IMG/VR virus record: IMGVR_UViG_3300042868_009961 | Span: 1 to 54,895 of that record | Reading direction: 5' to 3' (one strand) | Length of the DNA stretch: 54,895 nt | From: a virus | Shown here: positions 45,835 to 54,632 of the stretch, one piece after another | Position numbering within the stretch: position 1 is the stretch's first letter | Layout: the number at the start of each line of letters is the position of its first letter | Made by a program: the position numbers and the translations under genes | Notes under the pieces: model-generated | What the model was told of the DNA's origin: nothing | The model's input: only the letters and a program-made list of their open reading frames with translations | Databases searched by the model: none

Positions 45835-46890
45835 ATGGGAGTTCACTTAAAATCATTTAAGACATACACTGAAGAAAAGACTTCTGAAATTATAGTTTCT
45901 TTTGGTCGTTTTAATCCGCCTACACGCGGTCATGAAGAAAATATTGAAGCCATAGCAAAACTTGCAAAAGGTAAACCATTTAGAATATACGCATCTCAAA
46001 GTGAAGATCCAAAGAAAAATCCTTTGGGTTATGAGGAAAAGATTAAATTTATGCGTAAAATGTTTCCACAATATGGTCGCAATATTATATTAGATCGGTC
46101 TGTTAAAAATGTATTTGACATAGCAACAAGTGCATATGATGAAGGTTATACTCGCTTTACAGTTGCTGTTGGTAGCGATCGTGTTGAAGAGTTTAAGGCA
46201 TTGCTTCGTAAATATGATGGCGTAAAGGGCACGCATGGCTATTATAAATTTCCTGATGGCATAAACATTGTATCAACTGGTCAACGTGATCCTGATATTG
46301 ACAGCCGTACTGGTGCAAGTACCTTTGCCGTTAGTGCTAGCAAGATGAGAAGCGCAGCAGCAGACAATGATCTTGAAACTTTTGCAAAGGGCGTGCCAAA
46401 GACATACGGCGACGTAAAGGATCTTTTTAATGCAGTGCGCAAAGGCATGGGACTAAAAGAAAGTCATAGTTTTAGAAAACACGTTCAGTTTGATACATTA
46501 AGCGAAACTCGTGAACGTTATATCTCTGGTGAGATATACAACGTTGGAGACAGTGTAGTGACGATAAAAGACAACGTAGAATATAAGATTGCCAGTCGTG
46601 GTCCTAATTATGTGACATGTGTAAATGAAACTGAAGACAAACAAGTTAAATTTTTTATACATGACATACGAGAAAAGTTGATGCTCGACGAAGAAACATG
46701 GGAGGCTGGTTATGAGCGTCGTGTGGTAAAAGTTACCAAACCAGATCGTTTAGAAGCTGGATATAAATGGAGAATAAAGGGCAAAGATGACTCTTCACGC
46801 ACTATTAAATATTACAAAGACAAACCAGATTTCGAAGAATTTAAAGCACAAATGCAAAGAGTAGCAGGTCATGAATTTGGAACTCGATGA
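45835..46890 (+). CDS. Nucleotidylyltransferase (HxGH-type) with capsid-targeting start
   Basis: The 351-aa protein begins MGVHLKSFKTYTEEKT. Residues 19-33 are IIVSFGRFNPPTRGH, the (H/T)xGH motif of NMN adenylyltransferase/cytidylyltransferase-type enzymes; AVGSDRVEEF and SASKMRSAA (the ISSTxIR-like motif) follow. After residue 215 a C-terminal region (YNVGDSVVTIKDNVEYKI) looks like a small barrel. Related proteins occur in marine T4-like phages. NAD synthesis or nucleotide transfer on injection is an inference. I use ATG 45835; 45808 overlaps the previous gene. Confidence 0.7.
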   Translation: MGVHLKSFKTYTEEKTSEIIVSFGRFNPPTRGHEENIEAIAKLAKGKPFRIYASQSEDPKKNPLGYEEKIKFMRKMFPQYGRNIILDRSVKNVFDIATSAYDEGYTRFTVAVGSDRVEEFKALLRKYDGVKGTHGYYKFPDGINIVSTGQRDPDIDSRTGASTFAVSASKMRSAAADNDLETFAKGVPKTYGDVKDLFNAVRKGMGLKESHSFRKHVQFDTLSETRERYISGEIYNVGDSVVTIKDNVEYKIASRGPNYVTCVNETEDKQVKFFIHDIREKLMLDEETWEAGYERRVVKVTKPDRLEAGYKWRIKGKDDSSRTIKYYKDKPDFEEFKAQMQRVAGHEFGTR

Positions 46891-47707
46891 AGAATATGGT
46901 GCCGGCTTTGAGGGCACAAAAGGCCTATTGTATAAATATATAAAAGACACCCCTGGGCAAAGCATACAACAATATATGAAAACTAAAAGCTTATCTGAAA
47001 TACTAAAAAAGAGTGATCCAGTCGGAGATTGGATTCGTGATTTTATTGACAGTGACAACTCCCGCTTTGCCGGAAAGTCAAAAAAAGAACGCATCAATAT
47101 GGCACTCGGAGCATACTATGCTGCTCAACGCAATGAGAGCACAGCAGAAGTTGAACTTGAAGAAGGCACAGTATCTGCAAGTCAAATAAACCGGTATATC
47201 GATACAGAAAACTGGAAAGCAATTGCTGACCTTATGAAAGGTCTAACCGATGATGAACACGAATTGTGGGCAAAAAACGGTTATGATGGACGTACCTATG
47301 AGTTGATGATGAAATCTCGTAAGAAAACTCGTAAAGAGTCTATAGAACTCGATGAAATGCGCGAACTCTATGCAGTAGTAGACACTACAGACGGCACAGT
47401 AGTTGCAACCGCATCAAGTGAAGACGGAGCAAAGCGTAGCATACGCAGCGCACACCTTCCACCAATTTCAAGTGAACATCCTTCAAAGCTAAAGATTGTA
47501 AAGACTAAAAAGACTGCACAAGTTGGCTATCCAATCAAGGAAGAGACTGAAATAGGTTTAGACACTCTTCGTATCATGAAGATAGTTTCACTTGCTACTG
47601 GCAGCAAAGACATGGATGCACTCTATGAGTATGCATCCACATCACCAAGCTATTCTTCAATTGTAGAACTAAAAGAAGCCTTTAATAAGTATATTCAACA
47701 AGCATGA
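46871..47707 (+). CDS. Late structural-type hypothetical protein
   Basis: The 278-aa protein includes VGDWIRDFIDSDNSRFAGKS and KKERINMALGAYYAAQR, a segment seen in several late proteins of environmental T4-like phages, and later an AVVDTTDGTVVATASSEDGA strand pair. Overlaps: 20 bases with the previous gene and four with the next. Function unknown; virion association is inferred from the neighbourhood. Confidence 0.6.
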   Translation: MNLELDEEYGAGFEGTKGLLYKYIKDTPGQSIQQYMKTKSLSEILKKSDPVGDWIRDFIDSDNSRFAGKSKKERINMALGAYYAAQRNESTAEVELEEGTVSASQINRYIDTENWKAIADLMKGLTDDEHELWAKNGYDGRTYELMMKSRKKTRKESIELDEMRELYAVVDTTDGTVVATASSEDGAKRSIRSAHLPPISSEHPSKLKIVKTKKTAQVGYPIKEETEIGLDTLRIMKIVSLATGSKDMDALYEYASTSPSYSSIVELKEAFNKYIQQA

Positions 47708-48846
47708 AATCATTAAACGAAATTTTAAACGAATCATCTGGTGACGAGCTGCTCGGTCGCATGATGGCAGAATATAAGGTATTTATTTCTACGCTAAAAT
47801 CTTTAGGTTTTGAAAAGGCTCCAATCGGATCTTCTACATACAAACCAGGACCTAATCGTGGAAAAGTAGAAGAACTTTGGGGCATTCCAATGCGTGCTGG
47901 AAAATGGGCAGACATCTTTTTTGCAGTTATGTATGATGACCGCCTTCCATGGCGTTTAATCGACCGTGATGGCACTGAAAGCTATGCCAAGTTGAATGAT
48001 GTCACTAAGGCACTCATGAAGCGTATGCGTACCATCAAAGAAGAGCAGTCCGATGACGAAACAGATGCTATATATGAGCAGGTCAAAGTTGATGCCACTT
48101 TGGTTAAAGCACTTAAAAAGCGCGGATTTGTTGAGGTTCCAGTTAATAAATTTGCTGGTCATTTTTTTGGCATTAAAAACATAACAAAGGGAAAGATTCA
48201 GCATATCTATGGTGTGTCAACTCGTCCCCGGGTTTGGATAAATCTATTTTTTATGGTCTTGGACGATGAGACTCACCCATATGCAATAGTCTATCGTGGT
48301 GCAGATTCGCAAATATTCTCTGACTATAATGCTGCTCTTAAGGCGCTCGATAAAACGAAAGCAGAATTTGATCGAGAAGATTTTTACAGCGAAAGTACTG
48401 AAGATGAAGAAGTTGATCCAACCGGAGAAGCACTATCAGAACTAGAAGACATTTGTGAAATGGCAGATGAATTATATGAGACTCTCTCCGACCTTGATGA
48501 AATTGATTCTGAAACGCGCAAAAGTATTACAGCAATCTATTTAGCACTTGATGATCTCTATGAAACCATAGATAAAAAATATGAAGTCACAGTTGATGCA
48601 GATGAGTATGAAGAAGTAAACGAAGAGGTTGATATGACCCGCTTTAAGCAACTTGCTTCTACTGGACTTGTATCAAGAGAAGAACTTCCTAAACTCGTAC
48701 TTGCTATGCGTGCACTTGACGCAGACAAACCGCTGTCAATGTCACAAAAAGATCTTATAAATTCAACATTTCAATCACTTATTGCAATTGTAACTGGTGA
48801 TACAAGCGTACTCTCAAAGGTAAAAAGTAGCATCGCTAACAACTAA
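47704..48846 (+). CDS. Late protein with duplicated domain and capsid-targeting start
   Basis: The 380-aa protein begins MKSLNEILNESS (gp21-type L-N-E then S). Two related domains follow, about 25-115 and 125-220: each has LK(S/K)xGF...P, then (W/Y)G(I/V)..R...W...FF.V..D...P and N...KAL.K. An acidic coiled region (LEDICEMADELYETL) and a C-terminal KLVLAMRALDADKPLS end the protein. Family unknown. Confidence 0.6.
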   Translation: MKSLNEILNESSGDELLGRMMAEYKVFISTLKSLGFEKAPIGSSTYKPGPNRGKVEELWGIPMRAGKWADIFFAVMYDDRLPWRLIDRDGTESYAKLNDVTKALMKRMRTIKEEQSDDETDAIYEQVKVDATLVKALKKRGFVEVPVNKFAGHFFGIKNITKGKIQHIYGVSTRPRVWINLFFMVLDDETHPYAIVYRGADSQIFSDYNAALKALDKTKAEFDREDFYSESTEDEEVDPTGEALSELEDICEMADELYETLSDLDEIDSETRKSITAIYLALDDLYETIDKKYEVTVDADEYEEVNEEVDMTRFKQLASTGLVSREELPKLVLAMRALDADKPLSMSQKDLINSTFQSLIAIVTGDTSVLSKVKSSIANN

Positions 48847-48984
48847 TTCTATCTCGCCTTAAAACCCATTAGCCATCCGTCCCGGAACTTTCAGACTATA
48901 GTTTTTATCAAGGTATTTTAGGAAGCTTTTATTGAAAGGAATGTATATTATTATACCAATCAAACCCAAGATGTAAATAACAAA

Positions 48985-50286
48985 ATGCCGAACTACACTA
49001 AAAATTATACGCTGTCTCGTAAGATAGAAGACTTTCTTGATGCTAGTAGTGTTTCAACTAGTCAATCAATATTGCAGTCTGAAACTGCAGGTGACGCATT
49101 TGGCCGACTGCGTACATCATCGCCGCTTACTCTATTTGATTCTAGTCATAGATTTGCTGATAATGGTCTTTGGAGTACTGGTGTAGCTGGTAGCGGTACA
49201 GCAACATTTAATGCAAACCAAGGTCTAATTGATTGTAGTGTTACTGCACTGTCTGGCTCATCTGTAAAGCGAGAAACGACGAAGGTTTTTTCATATCAAC
49301 CTGGAAAATCATTGCTAGTTCTCAATACATTTGTAATGTCACCAGCAAAAACTGGTTTAGTGCAACGTGTAGGATATTATGGTGCCGATAATGGCATCTA
49401 TTTTGAACTTGATGGCACGACTTTAAATATAGTAAAACGCACAATTGTAAATGGATCTTTGCAAAATATCAAAATACCACAATCACAGTGGAATGGCGAT
49501 AAACTATTAGATGGAACCGGTTCATCTGGCTTTACTCTTGATATTTCTAAAGCACAAATTTTATGGATGGATTTTGAATGGTTGGGAGTTGGCAGCGTTC
49601 GAGTTGGTTTTGTAATTAATGGAAAATTTGTTGTATGTCATACATTTCATCATGCTAATATAATTGCTTCTACATACATAACTACTGCTTCACTGCCATT
49701 GCGATACGAAATCGAAAATGCCTCTAACACTGGCAGTACAAGTACTCTTAAGCAAATATGCTCTACAGTAATTTCAGAAGGTGGATATCAACTATATGGA
49801 GCGCAACAAAGCATAGGCACTGCAATTAATGCTCCATATAATTTAATAACTGCTGCGGGCACTGATTATCCAGTGCTTACGATGAGATTAAAATCTACAA
49901 AACTAGATGCAGTTGTAATTCTTACTGCTCTTTCAATATTACCTGTATCAACAACTAACTATAAATGGAAAGTAGTTTCAGGAGGTGCAACTACTGGTGG
50001 AAGTGAATGGCAGCCAGCATCGGCAGATTCAGCTGTAGAATATAAGATGAATGCTAGTGCAATTACCGGTGGAAGAATATTGGCATCTGGTTATATGAGC
50101 TCTACAACTCAGAGCAAACCTTCCCTTGATATTTTAAAAGAAGCGTTATTTAAATTTCAACTTGAACGCAATGGTTTAAGCGGAGTTTCAAATGAATTAA
50201 CATTGGTAATTTCCGCAAGCACTGCCTCAGGTGGTAATCCAGCACAAATTCATGCATCTCTAGACTGGGAAGAAATATCACGCTAA
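48985..50286 (+). CDS. Virion structural protein (beta-rich)
   Basis: The 433-aa protein is rich in Ser, Thr and Gly, with GDAFGRLRTSSPLTLFDSSH, a repeated strand pattern and VFSYQPGKSLLVLNTF, a signature seen in structural proteins of marine T4-like and other phages. There is no targeting peptide (MPNYTKNYTLSRKIEDFL). A capsid-decoration or fibre-associated role is possible. The 138 bases before it hold no clear late promoter or Shine-Dalgarno. Confidence 0.65.
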   Translation: MPNYTKNYTLSRKIEDFLDASSVSTSQSILQSETAGDAFGRLRTSSPLTLFDSSHRFADNGLWSTGVAGSGTATFNANQGLIDCSVTALSGSSVKRETTKVFSYQPGKSLLVLNTFVMSPAKTGLVQRVGYYGADNGIYFELDGTTLNIVKRTIVNGSLQNIKIPQSQWNGDKLLDGTGSSGFTLDISKAQILWMDFEWLGVGSVRVGFVINGKFVVCHTFHHANIIASTYITTASLPLRYEIENASNTGSTSTLKQICSTVISEGGYQLYGAQQSIGTAINAPYNLITAAGTDYPVLTMRLKSTKLDAVVILTALSILPVSTTNYKWKVVSGGATTGGSEWQPASADSAVEYKMNASAITGGRILASGYMSSTTQSKPSLDILKEALFKFQLERNGLSGVSNELTLVISASTASGGNPAQIHASLDWEEISR

Positions 50287-50292
50287 TATGTT

Positions 50293-50607
50293 ATGATGCG
50301 TTTTAAAGAATATATTTCTGAGCAGGCAGAATATGATGGTCGTAAGGTGACTCTCAATGAGCCGTGGCGTAGCGACGATGAAAAGCATAAGTTTTATGTC
50401 TATGTGCGTAATGAAAAGGGCAATGTTATAAAACTTGGATTTGGTGATCCAAAGGCAGAGATTAAACGAGATGATCCAGAGCGCCTTAAAAACTTTAGAG
50501 CTCGCCATCAGTGTGATACAGATCCGGGTCCAAAGTGGAAGGCTCGTTATTGGAGTTGTAAGTTTTGGGAAAAAGGGAAGACTGTAACTGATTTATTGTC
50601 GAAGTAA
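50293..50607 (+). CDS. Small late protein with capsid-targeting start (RHQCD motif)
   Basis: The 104-aa protein begins MMRFKEYISEQAE (gp21-type I-S-E then Q). The body has KFYVYVRNEKGNVIKLGFGD, LKNFRARHQCDTD and ARYWSCKFW, a motif set shared by phage proteins often found near head genes. The conserved Cys and His may bind metal. Start could be ATG 50293 or 50296. Confidence 0.65.
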   Translation: MMRFKEYISEQAEYDGRKVTLNEPWRSDDEKHKFYVYVRNEKGNVIKLGFGDPKAEIKRDDPERLKNFRARHQCDTDPGPKWKARYWSCKFWEKGKTVTDLLSK

Positions 50608-50614
50608 ACGACGA

Positions 50615-50622
50615 TATAAATT
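50615..50622 (+). promoter_or_regulatory. Variant late promoter TATAAATT
   Basis: One base off the late consensus at the last position. Predicted +1 is ATG 50628, so leaderless. Confidence 0.4.
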
Positions 50623-50627
50623 ATAAT

Positions 50628-50996
50628 ATGCAGTTGGTAAATGAGTTAACGGATAAAAATTTTTTAGTCTACGCGGCTAAACATTATAACAATCCACACT
50701 GTCTAGATATAAAAGAGTTTCACGCTGATCTTGCTCATCTGAAGTATATCAAAAAACTCTTTAAAAAATATCAAGATAAAAGTATACTTCAAGAGAGGCT
50801 AATCTTAAACCATCTCATTATACTTCACAATATGTTTTACCCTGAGGCAGCAACACGCATGTGTTTTAATCGAGTAAACGAACACAGTTGGCCAGCACTT
50901 AAGACATTTTTGCTTTATCTAAACTATATTCCAGAAGGCGAATATATAAATATACCTATTGATCTATACGTAGCTCGAACACTTCAAAGAATTTAA
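50628..50996 (+). CDS. T4-like conserved late hypothetical
   Basis: A 122-aa helical protein: LVYAAKHYNNPHCLDIKEF, LKYIKKLFKKY and LQERLILNHLIILHNMFYP followed by AATRMCFNRV. The NP.C.D..EF...RLILNHLI pattern is shared by many environmental T4-like phages. Function unknown. Confidence 0.7.
   Translation: MQLVNELTDKNFLVYAAKHYNNPHCLDIKEFHADLAHLKYIKKLFKKYQDKSILQERLILNHLIILHNMFYPEAATRMCFNRVNEHSWPALKTFLLYLNYIPEGEYINIPIDLYVARTLQRI
50945..50952 (+). promoter_or_regulatory. Possible late promoter inside the 50628 gene
   Basis: An exact TATAAATA, 49 bases before ATG 51001. It is in coding sequence (Y-I-N-I), so chance is possible in this AT-rich genome. Confidence 0.3.
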
Positions 50997-51000
50997 AACT

Positions 51001-51585
51001 ATGGGACTCCTAACACGCACTACAGACACTGTTTACGCATTTAGATTTTTACGCTTACTCACTACTCCATGGACGAAAACAGGAGCCTATAAGATGGGGC
51101 TTATTGATGCTAATGGAAATGTAATTCGCAAACCAGAAACAAGTGAAGAAAAAAGTAAGTATAATATTTTTCATAAATTGGTCTTTAACGTTAAACGTAT
51201 GCTTAATGTAATTCCATTTGGCAAGACTACAATTGCTTCGTATCTTGCGGCGCTCTATCTCATAAAAGAAAAAACTGGAGTTTCTGATCGAGCACTTGCT
51301 AAGGTTATCAAAGAGGCCACTGGGTGCGATCCACGTGCGCTTCATCTTGAAGAGTCTTTTTGGTATCTCAATGAAGACAACACTCTTCGTCATGGAACAT
51401 ACAAATTAACGCGTAACCTACCATTACAACTAACTGGAGACATATTGGCTCTCAAGAATACAACAATATCAATAGCAGAAAATTCATGCCCTGTTGGAAA
51501 TATTTTTGGCGTAAATGTGTATGACGCCGTGCATTGTAAGACTGGACAAAAAGTATTAATAACTCAACACGATATTAAGCAATGA
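51001..51585 (+). CDS. T4-like conserved hypothetical (MGLLTRT family)
   Basis: The 194-aa protein begins MGLLTRTTDTVYAFRFLRLLTTPW, then TSEEKSKYNIFHKLVFNVKR and TIASYLAALYLIKEKTGVSD. This start and SEEK...YN.FH.LVFN.KR pattern is conserved in environmental T4-like phages and found with head or late genes. Function unknown. It overlaps the next gene by four bases. Confidence 0.75.
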   Translation: MGLLTRTTDTVYAFRFLRLLTTPWTKTGAYKMGLIDANGNVIRKPETSEEKSKYNIFHKLVFNVKRMLNVIPFGKTTIASYLAALYLIKEKTGVSDRALAKVIKEATGCDPRALHLEESFWYLNEDNTLRHGTYKLTRNLPLQLTGDILALKNTTISIAENSCPVGNIFGVNVYDAVHCKTGQKVLITQHDIKQ

Positions 51586-51866
51586 AAAACGAAGAAGTAG
51601 TTACTGGAGACGTTGCAATGCCACCTTCTGACTATCCTAAAAGTGGAGCAACATGGAGACTTTTTAATGTACCAACTGACATCTTTAGACGGTTTGAAAC
51701 CGGGCGAAATAAGTTTGAACGCTGGTGTAAATATCTAGATATGGCAGATGAGGAGCAGCAAGCTTTATACAATTATGCCAAGAAAAATAGCAAGCATACA
51801 ATTGTACTACGTGATTCTGTTAGTGGCGCTCTTCGTAGCATACGCAGACGTGCCATGAATGAATGA
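51582..51866 (+). CDS. T4-like conserved small late protein
   Basis: The 94-aa protein has FNVPTDIFRRFETGRNKFERW and TIVLRDSVSGALRSIRRRA, conserved in this phage group directly after the MGLLTRT gene. It ends within an ATGA tandem repeat (51855-51876), so slippage there could change its C-terminus. Confidence 0.7.
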   Translation: MKNEEVVTGDVAMPPSDYPKSGATWRLFNVPTDIFRRFETGRNKFERWCKYLDMADEEQQALYNYAKKNSKHTIVLRDSVSGALRSIRRRAMNE

Positions 51867-51876
51867 ATGAATGAAT
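51855..51876 (+). repeat. ATGA tetranucleotide microsatellite
   Basis: 5.5 copies of ATGA span the last codons and stop (51864-51866) of the small late protein. Each unit carries an overlapping start and stop codon. Confidence 0.8.
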
Positions 51877-51897
51877 CACGAGACGTGTAAAAAATTA

Positions 51898-51926
51898 TTT
51901 ACAACTCGCCTTTTTCTGTTTATAAT
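51898..51926 (+). promoter_or_regulatory. Early-type promoter for nrdB-nrdA
   Basis: TTTACA at 51898-51903, a 17-bp spacer, and TATAAT at 51921-51926. The leader of about 27 nt has no Shine-Dalgarno. Confidence 0.7.
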
Positions 51927-51959
51927 AAACATCTGCTACACAGCGTAACATTTTCCAAC

Positions 51960-52952
51960 ATGAATGACAATAATACACACAGCATCTTCGAAGAACAAAT
52001 TAGCCGCAAACCAAACCACTATCCATGGACAGAGCAGTTTATTGAGGCCATGCACAATGGATTTTGGACAGACAAAGAGTTTAGTTTTAAATCTGATGTG
52101 CAGCAATTTAAGGTTGATTTAAATGATCAAGAACGCGAGATTATTGTGCGTACACTTTCAGCAGTTGGACAAATTGAAGTTGCAGTAAAAACTTTTTGGG
52201 CCAAACTGGGAGAAAACCTGCCGCATCCTAGTCTTCAAGATCTAGGCTATGTTATGGCAAACATTGAAGTTATTCATAATAGTGCCTATGAGCGTCTACT
52301 TAGTGTGCTTGAACTAGAAGATATTTTTGAAGAGAATCTTAAACTTGAATGGATACAAGGTCGTGTTAAATATCTTCGTAAGTATACTCACAAGTTTTAT
52401 AAAGATTCTAAAAAACAATATCTCTATGCTTTGATTCTTTTCACTCTTTTTGTTGAAAATGTTTCGTTATTTTCTCAGTTTTATATTATTAACTGGTTCG
52501 CTCGTTTTAAAAATGTACTTAAAGACACAGATCAGCAAGTAAAGTATACTCGCAATGAAGAAAACATTCATGCTCTTGTTGGTATAAAGATTATAAACAC
52601 AATTCGTGAAGAGCATCCTGAACTATTTGACAATGAGCTTGAGGCACGCATCGCGCATGAAGCTGAAGAGGCATACAAGTCTGAAGCTAAGATTGTTGAC
52701 TGGATGATCAATGGCATAAACGAACCTGGGCTATCAGCACCAATTCTTAAAGAGTTTATTAAAAATCGTATCAATGAATCCCTTGCTCAAATCAGTTTTA
52801 AACCAGTATTTGAAGTGGATAGAGAGTTGCTTGAGTCCACTATGTGGTTTGAAGAAGAACTACTTGGCAATAATATGGCGGATTTTTTTCACACCCGCCC
52901 GACTGAATATTCAAAGAAAAATCAAAGCTTTAGTGAAGACGACCTGTTTTGA
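51960..52952 (+). CDS. nrdB: Class I ribonucleotide reductase beta subunit
   Basis: The 330-aa protein has all metal and radical residues in the ferritin-like helices: E73 (QIEVAVK), E103-V-I-H106 with the radical Tyr at Y110, E166 (FVENVS) and E201-N-I-H204. E73 stands where E. coli has Asp84, as in several NrdB groups. The end SFSEDDLF is the acidic tail that docks on NrdA. It supplies dNTPs together with NrdA downstream and the thioredoxin at 23949. Note the order nrdB then nrdA. Confidence 0.93.
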   Translation: MNDNNTHSIFEEQISRKPNHYPWTEQFIEAMHNGFWTDKEFSFKSDVQQFKVDLNDQEREIIVRTLSAVGQIEVAVKTFWAKLGENLPHPSLQDLGYVMANIEVIHNSAYERLLSVLELEDIFEENLKLEWIQGRVKYLRKYTHKFYKDSKKQYLYALILFTLFVENVSLFSQFYIINWFARFKNVLKDTDQQVKYTRNEENIHALVGIKIINTIREEHPELFDNELEARIAHEAEEAYKSEAKIVDWMINGINEPGLSAPILKEFIKNRINESLAQISFKPVFEVDRELLESTMWFEEELLGNNMADFFHTRPTEYSKKNQSFSEDDLF

Positions 52953-52973
52953 TGTGATATATAGATCTATATT

Positions 52974-54632
52974 ATGAGTGATAAAATATATTGGTTAAAT
53001 AAAGATAGTAGAAAATTTTTAGAGAGAGGATATCTCTTAGAGGGAGAAACTCCAGAACAGAGAATACAGGACATTGGAGATAGAGCGCAGGCGTTATTAG
53101 ATGATATGCCTGGTTTTTCAGACAAGTTTGTAGACTATATGTCAAGAGGTTTTTATTCTCTTGCTTCTCCAATCTGGTCAAACTTTGGCCGTAAACGCGG
53201 GTTGCCAATCTCATGCTTTGGTAGTTATATACCTGATGACATGAATGGAATCCTCTCAAAGGTCGGAGAGATTGGTACAATGTCAAAAGTCGGTGGAGGA
53301 ACTTCCGCATATTTTGGAGATGTGCGCGGTCGAGGAGCCCCAATATCTTCCGGTGGTGCTGCTACAGGTGTGCATCATCAGCTTACAGTTTTTGATTCGC
53401 TTATCAACTATGTCTCTCAGGGCAATGTACGACGCGGTTCTTTTGCAGCCTATTTGCCTATTGATCACCCTGACATTGAAGAGTTTCTTAAGATTCGTTC
53501 TGAAGGCAATGCTATTCAAGACTTGTCCATAGGCGTATGTGTATCAGATGAGTGGATGAAGAGTATGATTGGCGGCGACAAAGACAAACGTAAAGTTTGG
53601 AGCACAGTCATTAAAAAACGATTTGAGTCTGGCTATCCTTATATCTTTTTCTCTGATAATGTAAACAACGGCGCACCCCAGATGTATAAAGACAAGGGTC
53701 TTAAGATACATGCAAGTAACCTTTGCACAGAAATCTTTTTGTCTACATCAGAAGATGAAAGTTTTGTATGTGACCTCTCTTCACTTAATCTTGAAAAGTG
53801 GGACGAGATTGCAGAGACAGATGCAGTAGAGACGCTTGTATATTTCTTGGATGCAGTCATGTCTGAATTTATTTTGAAGACTGGAAATCCTGGCAATGAA
53901 TTTATGAGAGCGCCTCGTAAGTTTGCTATCAATCAGCGTGCACTCGGTGTAGGTGTGCTTGGTTGGCATTCATTGTTGCAGTCAAAGATGGTGCCATTCG
54001 AGTCGATGGAAGCAAAGATGATGAACAATCAAATTTGGAGTACTATCCGTGCCAAGGCAGACTCTGCTACCTCCCAACTTGCAAAACTTTTTGGCGAGCC
54101 ATTTATGTTAGAAGGCTATGGTCGACGCAACTCTACTACGCTTGCAATTGCTCCTACTACAAGTAGTTCGTTTATACTTGGACAAGTATCTCCAAGTATT
54201 GAACCGCTGAACAGCAATTATTTTGTCAAGGATCTTGCTAAAGGCAAGTTTACCTATCGCAATCCATATCTTGAAAAGTTGCTCAAAGAAAAAGGCAAAA
54301 ATGATCAAGAAACATGGAAGGATGTTCTTACTCATGGTGGTTCTGTACAACATCTAGAATTTCTTTCTGCAGAAGAAAAAGATGTATTTAAAACCTTTGG
54401 TGAAATTAGTCAAAAAGAAATTGTCATTCAGGCAGCACAACGTCAAAAGTATATTGATCAAGGACAATCACTTAACTTGATGATTGCACCTACTGCAAAA
54501 CCAAAAGAAGTCAACGAACTTCTTATCTTTGCTTGGGAACAAGGAGTCAAGTCGTTGTATTATCAACGTAGCGCAAATCCAGCACAGGAACTTGCACGTT
54601 CAATCTTAACTTGCAGCACATGTGAAGGGTAA
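52974..54632 (+). CDS. nrdA: Class I ribonucleotide reductase alpha subunit
   Basis: The 552-aa catalytic subunit has C81 (ISCFGS) and C266 (FVCDLSS) as the redox pair, N249-L-C251-T-E253 as the active-site triad, the radical-transfer pair Y529-Y530 (SLYYQRS) and a C-terminal C547-S-T-C550 shuttle. The N-terminal ATP-cone is absent, so overall activity would not be shut off by dATP. The gene is intact, not split as in phage Aeh1. Its end overlaps the next gene by 11 bases. Confidence 0.94.
   Translation: MSDKIYWLNKDSRKFLERGYLLEGETPEQRIQDIGDRAQALLDDMPGFSDKFVDYMSRGFYSLASPIWSNFGRKRGLPISCFGSYIPDDMNGILSKVGEIGTMSKVGGGTSAYFGDVRGRGAPISSGGAATGVHHQLTVFDSLINYVSQGNVRRGSFAAYLPIDHPDIEEFLKIRSEGNAIQDLSIGVCVSDEWMKSMIGGDKDKRKVWSTVIKKRFESGYPYIFFSDNVNNGAPQMYKDKGLKIHASNLCTEIFLSTSEDESFVCDLSSLNLEKWDEIAETDAVETLVYFLDAVMSEFILKTGNPGNEFMRAPRKFAINQRALGVGVLGWHSLLQSKMVPFESMEAKMMNNQIWSTIRAKADSATSQLAKLFGEPFMLEGYGRRNSTTLAIAPTTSSSFILGQVSPSIEPLNSNYFVKDLAKGKFTYRNPYLEKLLKEKGKNDQETWKDVLTHGGSVQHLEFLSAEEKDVFKTFGEISQKEIVIQAAQRQKYIDQGQSLNLMIAPTAKPKEVNELLIFAWEQGVKSLYYQRSANPAQELARSILTCSTCEG

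Noticed and set aside
46932-46940. TATAAATA as a late promoter inside the 46871 gene
   Set aside because: It lies deep in coding sequence (LYKYI) with no gene start near; AT-rich coding DNA produces such matches by chance.
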